A stretch of DNA of 64,000 nt. Source: Synechococcus sp. ATX 2A4 (GTDB lineage: Bacteria > Cyanobacteriota > Cyanobacteriia > PCC-6307 > Cyanobiaceae). The notes under the pieces were generated by a model. The model was not told where the DNA came from, ran no database searches, and worked only from the letters and a program-made list of their open reading frames with translations. This document shows, piece after piece, positions 23,488 to 32,185 of the stretch (positions are counted from its first letter, which is position 1; every line of letters begins with the position of its first letter). The DNA is taken from contig NZ_JAGQCV010000001.1 of assembly GCF_024346375.1 (NCBI RefSeq), forward strand, positions 248,001-312,000, written 5' to 3'. Both the position numbers and the translations under genes were made by a program.

Positions 23488-25206
23488 TCAAGCTGTAGGC
23501 GGAGCCGATCGAGGATCCGAAAGCGGCGCCGCACCAGAGGTGGATTGATTTGCCGCGCCAGGCGCGGTTAGCGGTGGCTGCGGAGTAACTTCGGCGGCCG
23601 CGCCGCTGGTCTGCAACCTGCTGAGCGCTTCAGCCAGCTCGCTGGGCCATTCGAGCTGCAATTTTGCGCCGCTCAGGTGTACATCCCGCTGGGGGAACGG
23701 CACGGTGATCTGGTGTTTGTGCAACACCGCTTCGATGCGGAAGTTGAGGTCGCTGATGATCTGGTATTGACGCATCGGCTGCTGGATCCACACCAGCAGA
23801 TGGAACTCCAGGGCACTGTCACCGAAGCCTTTGAACAGCACGGAAGGCGGCGGATCCTGCAGGATTCCCGCATAGCCGTCGCAGGCCTCCACCAGGGCAC
23901 TGCGCACCGCTTCGCAGTCGGCGCCGTAGGCCACACCCACAGGCAGGGTCAGGCGGGAGGTGGGGCTGCCGTGGCTCCAGTTCACCACCTGGGATTCAAG
24001 AAACTCTGAATTCGGCACAATGATCGACACACGATTGAGCGTCACCACCTCCGTGCAACGCAGGCTGATGCGTCGCACCGTGCCCTGCAGATCGCCCACC
24101 TCCACGAAATCTCCCACCTCGATCGGCCGCTCGAAAATGATGATCAGGCCACTGATGAAGTTCTTGGTGATGCCCTGAAGCCCAAGGCCCAGGGCCACAC
24201 CGAACACACTGGCGAACAGGGCGAGCGAGCTGAGGTCGAGGCCCCACAGCTGGAGCAGCACCAGGGTGCCGATGAACAGCAGCACGTATTGCAAGCTGAA
24301 ACCGATCGCCGCCTGCGAGCCGCTGCCGATGCCGGTGTACGCCAGCACCCGCACGCGCAACAGCTGCTGCAGCCAACCCAGCACCTTCGCCAGCAGCACG
24401 AACAACGCGATCAGCACGATCGCGTCGAGCACCGAGTAGCTGCGCTGCCCCAAGGGCAGAAACGGTGACGCCAGGCTGTCGGTGAGGGCCACCCGCAGCC
24501 GCTCCATCCAGATCCGCGTCACCGGGAACATTCCCAGGCTGCGGGTGACCACCACAAACCAGACCACCGCCTGCAGGGCCCGCAGCAGCGCGCGCGGCAG
24601 GAAGCGGGAACTCAGCTCGTTGTAGCCGTTGGTGGATGCTGGCGGCGGTTCCGCCCAGGCCAGCGGGAAGATCCGCCGTGACAGCCGTTGCAGCAGCCGT
24701 TGCACCAGCAGCGCCCCAGCCAGCAGCGCGAGGCTCAGCAACGCCAGGCGCTGGATGGTGGCCGGCTCCCGTTCCAGGCGGCCACGCGCCAGGGCCTGCT
24801 CCAGCTGCACCCGCCAGCGCTCGGCCATCTCCTCGGTGCTCACCCCCTCGGTGGTGTCGCGGCGGGTGACGGTGAGCAAAGGCCTCTCATCGATGCTGAT
24901 CACCGGCAGGCCGTTGCGTTCGATCACGGCGATCGGCGGGCTGCGGCGGTCATCCAGCGCCCGCTGCAGCACCCCGTTCACCGGCTCCACCCGCTGCTCG
25001 GCACTGAAGTCGTTCGACGCCCACACCTGAAACAACTGGCGGCCGTCGCCCTGCACGTACGCCCAGGGCACCTGGCTCTGGCGGCTGGTCTGGGTGTCGG
25101 CGCCCGCAGGGCCCAGGGCCGGGCCCAGGCCTGGCCACGCCAGCAGCAGCGCGCCCAGCAACAGCCCCAGCCAGGCCTGCCGCCAGCGTCGCGGCAGGCC
25201 CCTCAA
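23488..25206 (-). CDS. MscS-family mechanosensitive channel
   Basis: About 572 residues, starting at TTG 25206, which overlaps the yccF stop (TTGA). A signal peptide (AWLGLLLGALLLAWPGL) precedes a periplasmic domain of about 140 residues, then several membrane helices and the MscS pore with GVALGLGLQGITKNFISG, followed by ERPIEVGDFVEVGDLQGTV and the beta domain. A Pro/Ala/Ser-rich tail of about 40 residues closes the protein. It would open under membrane tension to release solutes on hypo-osmotic shock. It forms an operon with yccF. Confidence 0.88.
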   Translation of the reverse strand: MRGLPRRWRQAWLGLLLGALLLAWPGLGPALGPAGADTQTSRQSQVPWAYVQGDGRQLFQVWASNDFSAEQRVEPVNGVLQRALDDRRSPPIAVIERNGLPVISIDERPLLTVTRRDTTEGVSTEEMAERWRVQLEQALARGRLEREPATIQRLALLSLALLAGALLVQRLLQRLSRRIFPLAWAEPPPASTNGYNELSSRFLPRALLRALQAVVWFVVVTRSLGMFPVTRIWMERLRVALTDSLASPFLPLGQRSYSVLDAIVLIALFVLLAKVLGWLQQLLRVRVLAYTGIGSGSQAAIGFSLQYVLLFIGTLVLLQLWGLDLSSLALFASVFGVALGLGLQGITKNFISGLIIIFERPIEVGDFVEVGDLQGTVRRISLRCTEVVTLNRVSIIVPNSEFLESQVVNWSHGSPTSRLTLPVGVAYGADCEAVRSALVEACDGYAGILQDPPPSVLFKGFGDSALEFHLLVWIQQPMRQYQIISDLNFRIEAVLHKHQITVPFPQRDVHLSGAKLQLEWPSELAEALSRLQTSGAAAEVTPQPPLTAPGAANQSTSGAAPLSDPRSAPPTA

Positions 25207-25613
25207 CGCCTGGAGCCGCTGGGCACCACCTGCAGGCCGATCGGCGCCAGGGCAATCAAGGCCAGCTTGATGTGCTGGATGCCGAAAGGAATGCCGATGA
25301 TCGTCACAAAGCAGGCCACCGCCGAGCTGAGGTGGCCGATCGCCAGCCACCAACCCGCCAGCAGGAACCACACGATGTTGCCCACCAGGCCCAGCGGGCC
25401 GGTGCCGAAATCCGTGCGGCCGGTGAGCTCGCGGCGGCTCACAGCCTCCTGGCCGAAGGGCCAGAAGGCGAAGTTGCCGATCACGAAGCAGGCGCGCGCC
25501 CAGGGCAGCCCCACGATCGTGATCGCCGCCACCAGGCCGGCCAGCCACCAGCCCACCCCCATCAGGAAGCCCCCCAGCACGAACCAGAGGATGTTGAGCA
25601 GGGTACGGATCAT
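25203..25613 (-). CDS. yccF: YccF family membrane protein
   Basis: A 136-residue protein of the YccF family with the two characteristic repeats: LNILWFVLGGFLMGVGWWLA and GNIVWFLLAGWWLAIGHL, separated by GLPWARACFVIGNFAFWPFG. Its function is unknown; homologues are inner-membrane proteins. ATG 25613 is the start; a longer frame upstream lacks family residues. It is coupled to the mechanosensitive channel gene downstream by a TTGA overlap. Confidence 0.9.
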   Translation of the reverse strand: MIRTLLNILWFVLGGFLMGVGWWLAGLVAAITIVGLPWARACFVIGNFAFWPFGQEAVSRRELTGRTDFGTGPLGLVGNIVWFLLAGWWLAIGHLSSAVACFVTIIGIPFGIQHIKLALIALAPIGLQVVPSGSRR

Positions 25614-25748
25614 GCCCCCACCCTGCCGCAACTCGCGCCCGCTGTCCCATCGCCGCCAGCGCCATGGGCCCGATGCAGCAACGGGCACAGCCATCGGCCT
25701 GCGGCCCCGCTACAAAAAACTTGACATCCCTTTGGAGCGGCCGGATCC

Positions 25749-27188
25749 ATGGCGCCGGAACGCTTCTTCCTCGAACTTGAGCCCCCCGCAGCCCAGCTCG
25801 CCGCGGCCCCCCATGTGGTGGTGGTGGGTGGTGGCTTCGCCGGCCTGCGGGTGTGCCAGGCCCTGGCCAACCGGCCGGTGCGGGTCACCCTGATCGACAA
25901 GCGCAACTTCAACCTGTTCCAGCCGCTGCTGTATCAGGTGGCTTCGGGCCTGGTGTCGGCGGCGGATGTGGCGTCGCCGCTGCGCCAGATGGTGGGCCAG
26001 GCGCCCAACGTGCAGGTGCTGCTGGGGGAGGTCACCGATGTGGACCTCGAAGGCCGCACGCTGCTGTTCAACGGCCATCACTACGCCTACGACCAGCTGG
26101 TGCTGGCCTGCGGATCGGGGTCCGCTTACTTCGGCCATGAGGAGTGGCGGCCGCTGGCCCCACCGATGAAGATCCTTGAGCACGCCCAGGAGATCCGCCG
26201 CCGCCTGCTGATGGCCCTGGAGGAGGCGGAGCAGACCCCCGATCCCCAGCGCCGCCGCTTCCTGCAGACCGCCGTGGTGGTGGGGGCCGGCCCCGCCGGC
26301 TGTGAGCTGGCCGGCTCCTTGATCGAGCTGATGCATTCCGCCATCCGCCGCGATTTCAAGCAGTTGCGCCCCGAGGCCTGCCGCGTGCTGCTGGTGGATG
26401 CGGTGGACCGGGTGCTGCCGGTGATGCATCCGAGCCTGTCAGCCGCGGCAGCGGGCTATCTGCGCCGCCAGGGCGTGGAGCTGCGGCTGGGCGCCATGGT
26501 GGCGGCGATCGAGCCGGGCAAGGTGCGGCTCAAGGGAGAAGATGGCAGCGAAGCGCTGGAGGCGGCCACGATCTGCTGGACCGCCGGTGTACGCGCCTCC
26601 CGCCTCGGTGCCCTGCTGGCCGAGAAGAGCGGCTGCAGTGTGGACCGGGGCGGGCGTGTGCAGGTGGAGCCTGATTTCTCCCTGCCCGGCCACCCGGAGG
26701 TGCGTGTGATCGGCGATCTCTGCCATTACAGCCACACCAGCGATGGCGCCCCACTGCCCGGCATGGCCGGACCGGCCGTGCAGATGGGCGCCTGGGTGGC
26801 GAAGGACATCCTCAGACGGCTGGCGGGCCAGACCAGCGCCCCGTTCCGCTGGCTGGATCTGGGCAGCATGGCGGTGATCGGGCCGCTGTACGCGGTGGCG
26901 GATCTGCGCGGCGTGCGGGTCACGGGTTTTCCGGGCTGGCTGCTGTGGGGCCTGGCCCATCTCGCCTTCATCCCCGACACTGAAAACCGCATCACCCTGC
27001 TGAGCCGCTGGCTGTGGCAGATCGCCACCCGCCAGCGGCGCGCGTTGCTGATCACCGGCCGTCCCGATCAGCACATCGGCGTCGATGTGGGGCTGGCCCG
27101 CGCCCAGGGCCTGGCGCTGGCGAGCGGACCGTCCGCTGCTCCGCTCGCCGGCGGACCGGACGCCGGCCAGGAAGCGGCGGCGGCATGA
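25749..27188 (+). CDS. ndh: Type II NADH dehydrogenase (NDH-2)
   Basis: A 479-residue flavoprotein. The FAD site is HVVVVGGGFAGLRVCQAL, followed by FNLFQPLLYQVASGLVS, the NADH site VVVGAGPAGCELAGSL, and VIGDLCHYS near the second FAD motif. It ends with a membrane-associating helix region (LLWGLAHLAFIPD). It passes electrons from NAD(P)H to quinone without pumping protons. ATG 25749 is the start. The oxygenase gene downstream begins 29 bp after its stop and may be co-transcribed. Confidence 0.9.
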   Translation: MAPERFFLELEPPAAQLAAAPHVVVVGGGFAGLRVCQALANRPVRVTLIDKRNFNLFQPLLYQVASGLVSAADVASPLRQMVGQAPNVQVLLGEVTDVDLEGRTLLFNGHHYAYDQLVLACGSGSAYFGHEEWRPLAPPMKILEHAQEIRRRLLMALEEAEQTPDPQRRRFLQTAVVVGAGPAGCELAGSLIELMHSAIRRDFKQLRPEACRVLLVDAVDRVLPVMHPSLSAAAAGYLRRQGVELRLGAMVAAIEPGKVRLKGEDGSEALEAATICWTAGVRASRLGALLAEKSGCSVDRGGRVQVEPDFSLPGHPEVRVIGDLCHYSHTSDGAPLPGMAGPAVQMGAWVAKDILRRLAGQTSAPFRWLDLGSMAVIGPLYAVADLRGVRVTGFPGWLLWGLAHLAFIPDTENRITLLSRWLWQIATRQRRALLITGRPDQHIGVDVGLARAQGLALASGPSAAPLAGGPDAGQEAAAA

Positions 27189-27216
27189 CACCACCAGGGC
27201 CATCCCAACCCGTGCG

Positions 27217-28269
27217 ATGAGCAGCGCCATCCTCGACGTCGATCTGCTGGCCTTTGAGCAGGGCAGCCGTGCCGCCCGGGCCGCCGTGGTGGACGGCGTG
27301 CGCCGCAGCCTGGCCACCGGCTTTGTGTATGCCCATGCCGACCTCTCCACCGATCTGCTCGAAGCCGCCTACGGACTGCTGGGCCGCTTCTTCGCCCTTG
27401 AGCCGGCGGTCAAGCAGCGCTTCGTGGCCAGCGGCGCCAGCGGCCAGACGGGCTACACCGGCCTGCTGGTGGAAACCGCCGCCGGCCACAGCCATGCCGA
27501 TTGGAAGGAGATGCTCAACTGGGCGGCGCCACTGCCGCTGGCGCACCCGTTGCGGCGGCGCTTTCCGTTGCACTACCCAGAGCCGTTGCTGCCCGAAGCG
27601 GCGGTGCCAGGGCTGAGCGTGGTGCTGCAGGAGTTTCACGCCGCGATCGCCGCGCTGCAGCGCCGCTTCCTGCGGGTGATCGCGGTAGGCCTGGGGGCCG
27701 CCGAAGGCTTCTTCGATGCCGTCGTCGAAGACGCCCCCACCCTCACCCGCGCGATCCGCTACCCACCGATGGCTGAGGCGCCCTCAGGCCCCCACCTCTG
27801 GGCCGCCCCCCACGCCGACATCAACCTGATCACAGCCCTGCCGCGCGCCACCGGCCCGGGCCTGCAGGTGCTGGTGGAGGGAGAGTGGGTCGATGCGCTG
27901 CCGCCGGATGGCCGGGTGATCATCAACAGCGGCCTGATGCTGGAGCGGCTCAGCAACGGCCACATCCCGGCCGGCTGGCACCGGGTGATCGCCCCGCCGG
28001 CCCCGGCCGCTGAGGCCGGAGTTACGGCTGCCGGCGGGCGCCTCAGCGTCGTGCAGTTCTGCCATGCCCGGCCCAGCACGGTGTTGCAGCCGTTGCCCTG
28101 TTGCTGCGGACCCGACACCCCCCAGCGCTATGCCGCGATCAGCGCCGCCGATGCGCTCGAAGACGTGCTCTACCGCATCAACTTGCTCGAGGCAGCCCCC
28201 GCCCCTGGCGGTCCACCAGCTGACGCGGCAGCGTCTGCGGCGCCACCGCCCGCAGCGTGCGCAGGTTGA
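27217..28269 (+). CDS. 2-oxoglutarate/Fe(II) oxygenase, isopenicillin N synthase-like
   Basis: A 350-residue member of the isopenicillin N synthase-like superfamily. Fe ligands are visible as HAD (H199, D201, in APHADINLITAL) and H255 in GWHRV; the Arg for the co-substrate is expected near the end of the fold. The N-terminal part (SLATGFVYAHAD) fits the DIOX_N region. Such enzymes hydroxylate or desaturate small molecules; the substrate is unknown. The last 92 bp overlap the 3' end of the metallophosphoesterase on the other strand, so the Ala/Pro-rich tail is probably a late extension. Confidence 0.85.
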   Translation: MSSAILDVDLLAFEQGSRAARAAVVDGVRRSLATGFVYAHADLSTDLLEAAYGLLGRFFALEPAVKQRFVASGASGQTGYTGLLVETAAGHSHADWKEMLNWAAPLPLAHPLRRRFPLHYPEPLLPEAAVPGLSVVLQEFHAAIAALQRRFLRVIAVGLGAAEGFFDAVVEDAPTLTRAIRYPPMAEAPSGPHLWAAPHADINLITALPRATGPGLQVLVEGEWVDALPPDGRVIINSGLMLERLSNGHIPAGWHRVIAPPAPAAEAGVTAAGGRLSVVQFCHARPSTVLQPLPCCCGPDTPQRYAAISAADALEDVLYRINLLEAAPAPGGPPADAAASAAPPPAACAG

Positions 28270-29224
28270 TCGCGGTGCTCAGCGGCCGGCCGCCGCGGCG
28301 TGGCAGATCGAGCACGGTGAGCGTCTGAAACGGAGCGGCGCTGCTCTGCAGCAGGCGGCGCGGACCGCTGCCCATCGCCCCCAGCGCAATCGCATCGAGC
28401 TCCCCCAGCCGACCGGGGAAATAGGCGTGGTGGTGGCCGCTGATGTAGGCCGCCACCTTGTGGCGATCCATCAGCTGACGCAGGCTGGTGGCGTCGCGCA
28501 GCACGTTGCCGGCGGTGTCGCGCCCCTGGGCCACCGCCTGCAGGGGCAGGTGCCCCACCACCAGCCGCTGCCGCGCCGCGCGGGCCGCCGCGGAGCCGAG
28601 GCTGCGGTCAGCCCAGCGCACCTGCTCCGCCGGCACCACCGCCGAAGAGGCATCCCACACCAGCACGAACAGATCCTTCTGGCGGAAGGAATAGAAGAAC
28701 GGAAAGCCGCTGCCATCCACGAAGCTCAGACCGAGCGTCTGCTTCTGGCGGTTCCAGAACCGCTCCGCCTCGGCCCTCTCGCGCGCGAACAGGTAGCCGG
28801 CGCCCTGGCGCAGGTTGGAGGCATCGTGGTTGCCCATCGCCGGCGCAAACGGCAGGCCGGCGCGGCGCAATGGCACCAGCACGGAGCGATCGAAGCCGGC
28901 CCACATCGCCTGCAGTTGCGCGCTGCTCAAGCTGGCCTTCTGGCCCGCCACCATGTCACCGGCGCAGAGCACCAGATCGGCCTGCAGTGCTGGGATCAGG
29001 GCCACCCCCCGGTGCACCTGCTCGATGTAGGTGGTGGAGCCGTAGCTGGCGTTCAGATCGCCGATCAACGCCACGCGCAGATCACCGCGCGGCGGCAGGC
29101 TCAACCCGGCCGGCAGGCGGCTGGCCGTTGGGGCGGCGGCGCTGCGCAGGGCGCCGAACGCCAGGCTCGCCAGCCCCAGGCCGCCCAGGCCCAGCAGCTG
29201 GCGGCGGTTGAGCGAGGGGGGCAT
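28178..29224 (-). CDS. Calcineurin-like metallophosphoesterase, exported by Tat
   Basis: A 348-residue protein. The N-terminus has a twin-arginine-type signal (NRRQLLGLGGLGLASLAFG). The metallophosphoesterase motifs follow in order: ALIGDLN, LVLCAGDMV, AMGNHDAS, VVGHLPL and YISGHHHAY, which bind two metal ions. It would be folded in the cytoplasm and act in the periplasm on phosphate esters or diesters. It is convergent with the oxygenase gene, overlapping it by 92 bp. Confidence 0.88.
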   Translation of the reverse strand: MPPSLNRRQLLGLGGLGLASLAFGALRSAAAPTASRLPAGLSLPPRGDLRVALIGDLNASYGSTTYIEQVHRGVALIPALQADLVLCAGDMVAGQKASLSSAQLQAMWAGFDRSVLVPLRRAGLPFAPAMGNHDASNLRQGAGYLFARERAEAERFWNRQKQTLGLSFVDGSGFPFFYSFRQKDLFVLVWDASSAVVPAEQVRWADRSLGSAAARAARQRLVVGHLPLQAVAQGRDTAGNVLRDATSLRQLMDRHKVAAYISGHHHAYFPGRLGELDAIALGAMGSGPRRLLQSSAAPFQTLTVLDLPRRGGRPLSTAINLRTLRAVAPQTLPRQLVDRQGRGLPRAS

Positions 29225-29468
29225 GGGATCAACCCGGGTGGCGATCTCGAAAGCATGGGCGAGGCGTGGCCGATGCGCCAGCGGTGCCTAAGGGCGCGGA
29301 CGTGATGCGGGTGACGCCGCTGGTGCTGAACCTGATCTGAATCGGCCGCCAGCTGCACCATTGGCACCCCAAGCCGCGCCAGCGATGCCTGGCCGCGGCG
29401 CCCCATGAGCGGACGGGTGGCGGGAAGGGCCGCAGCCCCACCCGCCCGCCCCTGGCGGCGGCCTGGGC

Positions 29469-30410
29469 TCAGCTCACCACGACATCGGTGACGCGACCGC
29501 CGAGGCGCTGCACCCGTTGCAGGGCCTCGTTCATGCGGGAGTAGGGCACCTGCAGCACGTAGGCACTGCTGCGCACATAGCCGTTGTCGGCCAGGCCGGT
29601 GGCGGAGATCGTCACCACCCGGGCACCACTGTCGCTGGTGGAGCGAACCCCAGCCGACACCCGCAGCGCTTCCACCCGCTGCTCCCCAGACGGCGCGCGA
29701 CGCTCGCCGCCCCACGACTCATCGTTGAACAGGTTGGTGGCGGAGCTCACCAGCGCCTTGAAGGGCCCGTCGGTGGACACAACCACGGCCCGGCCCATGG
29801 AACCGCGCACAGGCACCGCGCGGTCCTGGTGCAGCGCCTTGCCGAGGCGGAACTGGGTGCCGGAGGGATCGCCCTTCACCGAGGCGGCGGCGCCACGGGC
29901 CAGCTGCATCAACCAGGAGAACTGGCGGCCTTCATGACCTACCGAATAATCCCAGCCGTGCAGGTAGGGAACGGTGTCCTGCCCAAAGCGTTGCTGGTAG
30001 TCATCGCCGTCGATGTAGGAGTCGATTTCCGCATCAAAGCCCTCCTCCTGCAGGATCGTGAAGTGGTGCAGCATCTCAGCGCGGTTCTGCGGCGCGCGGC
30101 CGAGCAGATGCTTGTGGTTCAGTTCGATGAAGCGGTAGGGATTGCAATTCTCGAAGAAGCGCTCGCGGTACAGCCCGCTCTTGGCGACGGTGCGCACGAG
30201 TTCGCGCACGCTCAGGAAGCCATTGCGGAACAGGGATTCGGCTCCGGTGAGGCGCTCATTGGCCATCACATACTGTTGGCCCAGCACCTGCTGATACACC
30301 GCCCGGATGATTGTGGTGTTGTCGTCGTCGGAAGCCTGCGACCAACTCTGCTTGTTCCTGTCATTCTCAAACCTCTCGATTCCCAGCGAGGGCGCCTGAA
30401 GCAGTGCCAT
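29469..30410 (-). CDS. Phycobilisome rod linker (CpcC-like)
   Basis: A 313-residue linker. The PBS-linker domain lies at about residues 20-150 (IIRAVYQQVLGQQYVMANER, FRNGFLSVRELVRTVAKSG, LYRERFFENCNPYRFIELN, HKHLLGRAPQNRAEM) and a CpcD-type domain at the C-terminus (VVTISATGLADNGYVRSSA, VLQVPYSRMNEAL). This layout fits the phycocyanin-associated rod linker, which joins hexamers in phycobilisome rods on the thylakoid surface; a phycoerythrin-associated linker is the alternative. ATG 30410 was chosen since upstream is a repeat array. No phycobiliprotein genes are adjacent, so it lies outside the main rod gene cluster. Confidence 0.88.
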   Translation of the reverse strand: MALLQAPSLGIERFENDRNKQSWSQASDDDNTTIIRAVYQQVLGQQYVMANERLTGAESLFRNGFLSVRELVRTVAKSGLYRERFFENCNPYRFIELNHKHLLGRAPQNRAEMLHHFTILQEEGFDAEIDSYIDGDDYQQRFGQDTVPYLHGWDYSVGHEGRQFSWLMQLARGAAASVKGDPSGTQFRLGKALHQDRAVPVRGSMGRAVVVSTDGPFKALVSSATNLFNDESWGGERRAPSGEQRVEALRVSAGVRSTSDSGARVVTISATGLADNGYVRSSAYVLQVPYSRMNEALQRVQRLGGRVTDVVVS

Positions 30411-30804
30411 GGTGAAACGGTCAGCGAAGGGAGAAAGCAACAGATCCAAACCCCTGAACCGAACGCCATGGATGAGAATTCTTTGCTCAGAATTCCTGCT
30501 CAGAATTCGTGTTCGGAACTCTTGGATCAGAACCCCTGGGTGAGAGTTCTTCAATCAGAATTCCTGGCTCAGAATCTTTGGCGTCAGAATCCCAGAATCA
30601 GCACCTGTTGGCTCGCACAACTTTAAGAGCAGAACAAGAAATGGTGGCCAACTTCTGATCCCTTAAACAAACGAAAGAAGCCTTCATCTTCACCCGATCG
30701 CGCCAGGCCGTCCCCTTCGCTCTGCAAGGGGGCTCCAGCCCCTGAATGTCCCCCTCCGTCAGCCCTACGCTGAACAGCCTTCACCGCCCTCTGCGGATTC
30801 GCCC
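30411..30804. promoter_or_regulatory. Intergenic region upstream of the rod linker, with tandem repeats
   Basis: About 390 bp separating the rod linker (minus) from a divergent hypothetical gene. It holds the ten-unit repeat (30,474-30,613) and an AT-richer segment (ACTTTAAGAGCAGAAC) near 30,620. Promoters for both genes should lie here; no firm boxes can be assigned. Confidence 0.5.
30474..30613. repeat. Degenerate tandem repeat, about ten 13-15 bp units
   Basis: Units vary around CAGAATTCCTGGCT. Boundaries: 30,474; 30,488; 30,501; 30,514; 30,528; 30,542; 30,556; 30,570; 30,585; 30,599. The core CAGAATTC is exact in three units, which creates several EcoRI-like sites; others carry one to four changes. 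The array begins 64 bp upstream of the rod-linker start codon and so is within its probable 5' untranslated or promoter region. Confidence 0.9.
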
Positions 30805-31086
30805 TTGTCCGCTCGTCTCGCCATCGGTCCCGTCGATGTCGACCCCATCGTGCGCGAATGGGTGGATGCCGAAACCCTGCAGCGCCTGGTGGCCCGCCAC
30901 CGCCGCGGCGACTGGGGCGATGTGGACGCCCGCGATGCCCGCGACAACACCCTGGCCGCCTACCGCCAGCAGGGCGCTCTACGCAGCGTGTTCAACCTCG
31001 GCCGCGGCCTGCAGGTGTGGGTGATCACCAGCGATCTGGGCCAGGACAGCCTTCACACCACGGTGCTGCTGCCCGAAGACGTCTGA
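30805..31086 (+). CDS. Conserved hypothetical protein
   Basis: A 93-residue protein from TTG 30805. The composition is soluble and mixed (REWVDAETLQRLVARHRRGD, LAAYRQQGALRSVFNLGRG, LQVWVITSDLG, HTTVLLPEDV). The last part resembles small beta-rich proteins of unknown function annotated in many bacteria. It lies alone upstream of the ABC exporter operon, which starts 107 bp downstream. No catalytic residues or membrane segment are visible. Confidence 0.65.
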   Translation: MSARLAIGPVDVDPIVREWVDAETLQRLVARHRRGDWGDVDARDARDNTLAAYRQQGALRSVFNLGRGLQVWVITSDLGQDSLHTTVLLPEDV

Positions 31087-31192
31087 CCCCGTCCGTGAAC
31101 CTCCCGCTGCCGCCCTCCCCCATGCTGCGCCAAACCCTGTTGCGCGGAATCCAGCCGCCCCTGGCCCCGCTGCCCGACTCCGGAGCCTGCCG

Positions 31193-32185
31193 GTGATCAT
31201 CGAGGCCGAGCTGCTCAGCAAGACCTACCGGGTGGCCGACAAGCAACCCGGCATGGCCGGCACCCTGCGCCATTTCGTGCGCCGCCGCCATCGCGATGTG
31301 CCCGCCGTCAGCGGGGTGTCGTTTGCGATTGCGCCCGGGGAGATGGTCGGGTTCCTGGGCCCGAACGGCGCCGGCAAGACCACCACCTTGAAGATGCTCA
31401 CCGGCCTGATCCACCCCACCGCCGGCACGGTGCGGGTGGTGGGGCACGACCCGAAACGGCGCCAGGCCGCTTTCCTGCATCAGATCACCCTGGTGATGGG
31501 GCAGAAGCAGCAGCTGATCTGGGACCTGCCGCCGCTCGATTCGTTTCGGGTCAACGCGGCGGTCTACGGCCTCACCCCGCCCGAAGCCCGGCGCCGCATC
31601 AGCGAACTAGCCGACATGCTGGAGCTCGGGGAGGAGCTGACCCGCCCGGTGCGCAAGCTGTCGCTGGGCCAGCGCATGAAGGCCGAGCTGCTGGCGGCCC
31701 TGCTGCACCGCCCCGCTGTGTTGTTCCTCGATGAACCCACCCTCGGGCTCGATGTGAACGCCCAGGCCCGGGTGCGCGATTTCCTCGCCGACTACAACCG
31801 GCGCACCGGTGCCACCGTGCTGCTCACCAGCCACTACATGGGCGACATCACCGCCCTGTGCGAGCGGGTGCTGCTGATCCACCAGGGCCGGCTCTTCTAC
31901 GACGGCCGGCTGGAGGGGTTGAGCGAGCGGCTGGCGCCCTACCGGCTGGTGCGGCTGGAGCTGACCGTGCCCCAGCCCGCCGCCGCCTTCACCGGCCATG
32001 GCGAGGTGGAATCCCTGCAGGGCAATCAGGTGTGCCTGCGGGTGCCGGCGGCCCAGCTCACCGGCAGCGTGGCGCAGTTGCTGGAGCGGTTCGCCGTGGT
32101 GGATCTGGAAGTGAGCGACCCGCCGATCGAGCAGATCATCGGTGGGCTGTTCGAACGGGGGCGGGTGGATGACAGCCCCGCGTGA
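31193..32185 (+). CDS. ABC-2 type exporter, ATP-binding subunit (COG4586 type)
   Basis: A 330-residue ATPase: Walker A GPNGAGKT, Q-loop VMGQKQQLIWDLP (the MGQKxQLxWDLP segment is typical of COG4586), signature LSLGQRMKAEL, Walker B AVLFLDEPTLGLD and switch His in LLTSHYM. An extra C-terminal domain of about 90 residues follows. GTG 31193 begins the conserved frame. It overlaps the first permease gene, and together the three genes form an exporter of unknown substrate. Confidence 0.9.
   Translation: MIIEAELLSKTYRVADKQPGMAGTLRHFVRRRHRDVPAVSGVSFAIAPGEMVGFLGPNGAGKTTTLKMLTGLIHPTAGTVRVVGHDPKRRQAAFLHQITLVMGQKQQLIWDLPPLDSFRVNAAVYGLTPPEARRRISELADMLELGEELTRPVRKLSLGQRMKAELLAALLHRPAVLFLDEPTLGLDVNAQARVRDFLADYNRRTGATVLLTSHYMGDITALCERVLLIHQGRLFYDGRLEGLSERLAPYRLVRLELTVPQPAAAFTGHGEVESLQGNQVCLRVPAAQLTGSVAQLLERFAVVDLEVSDPPIEQIIGGLFERGRVDDSPA

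Noticed and set aside
30474-30613. The repeat array considered as a CRISPR array
   Set aside because: Units adjoin with no unique spacers and are far too short.
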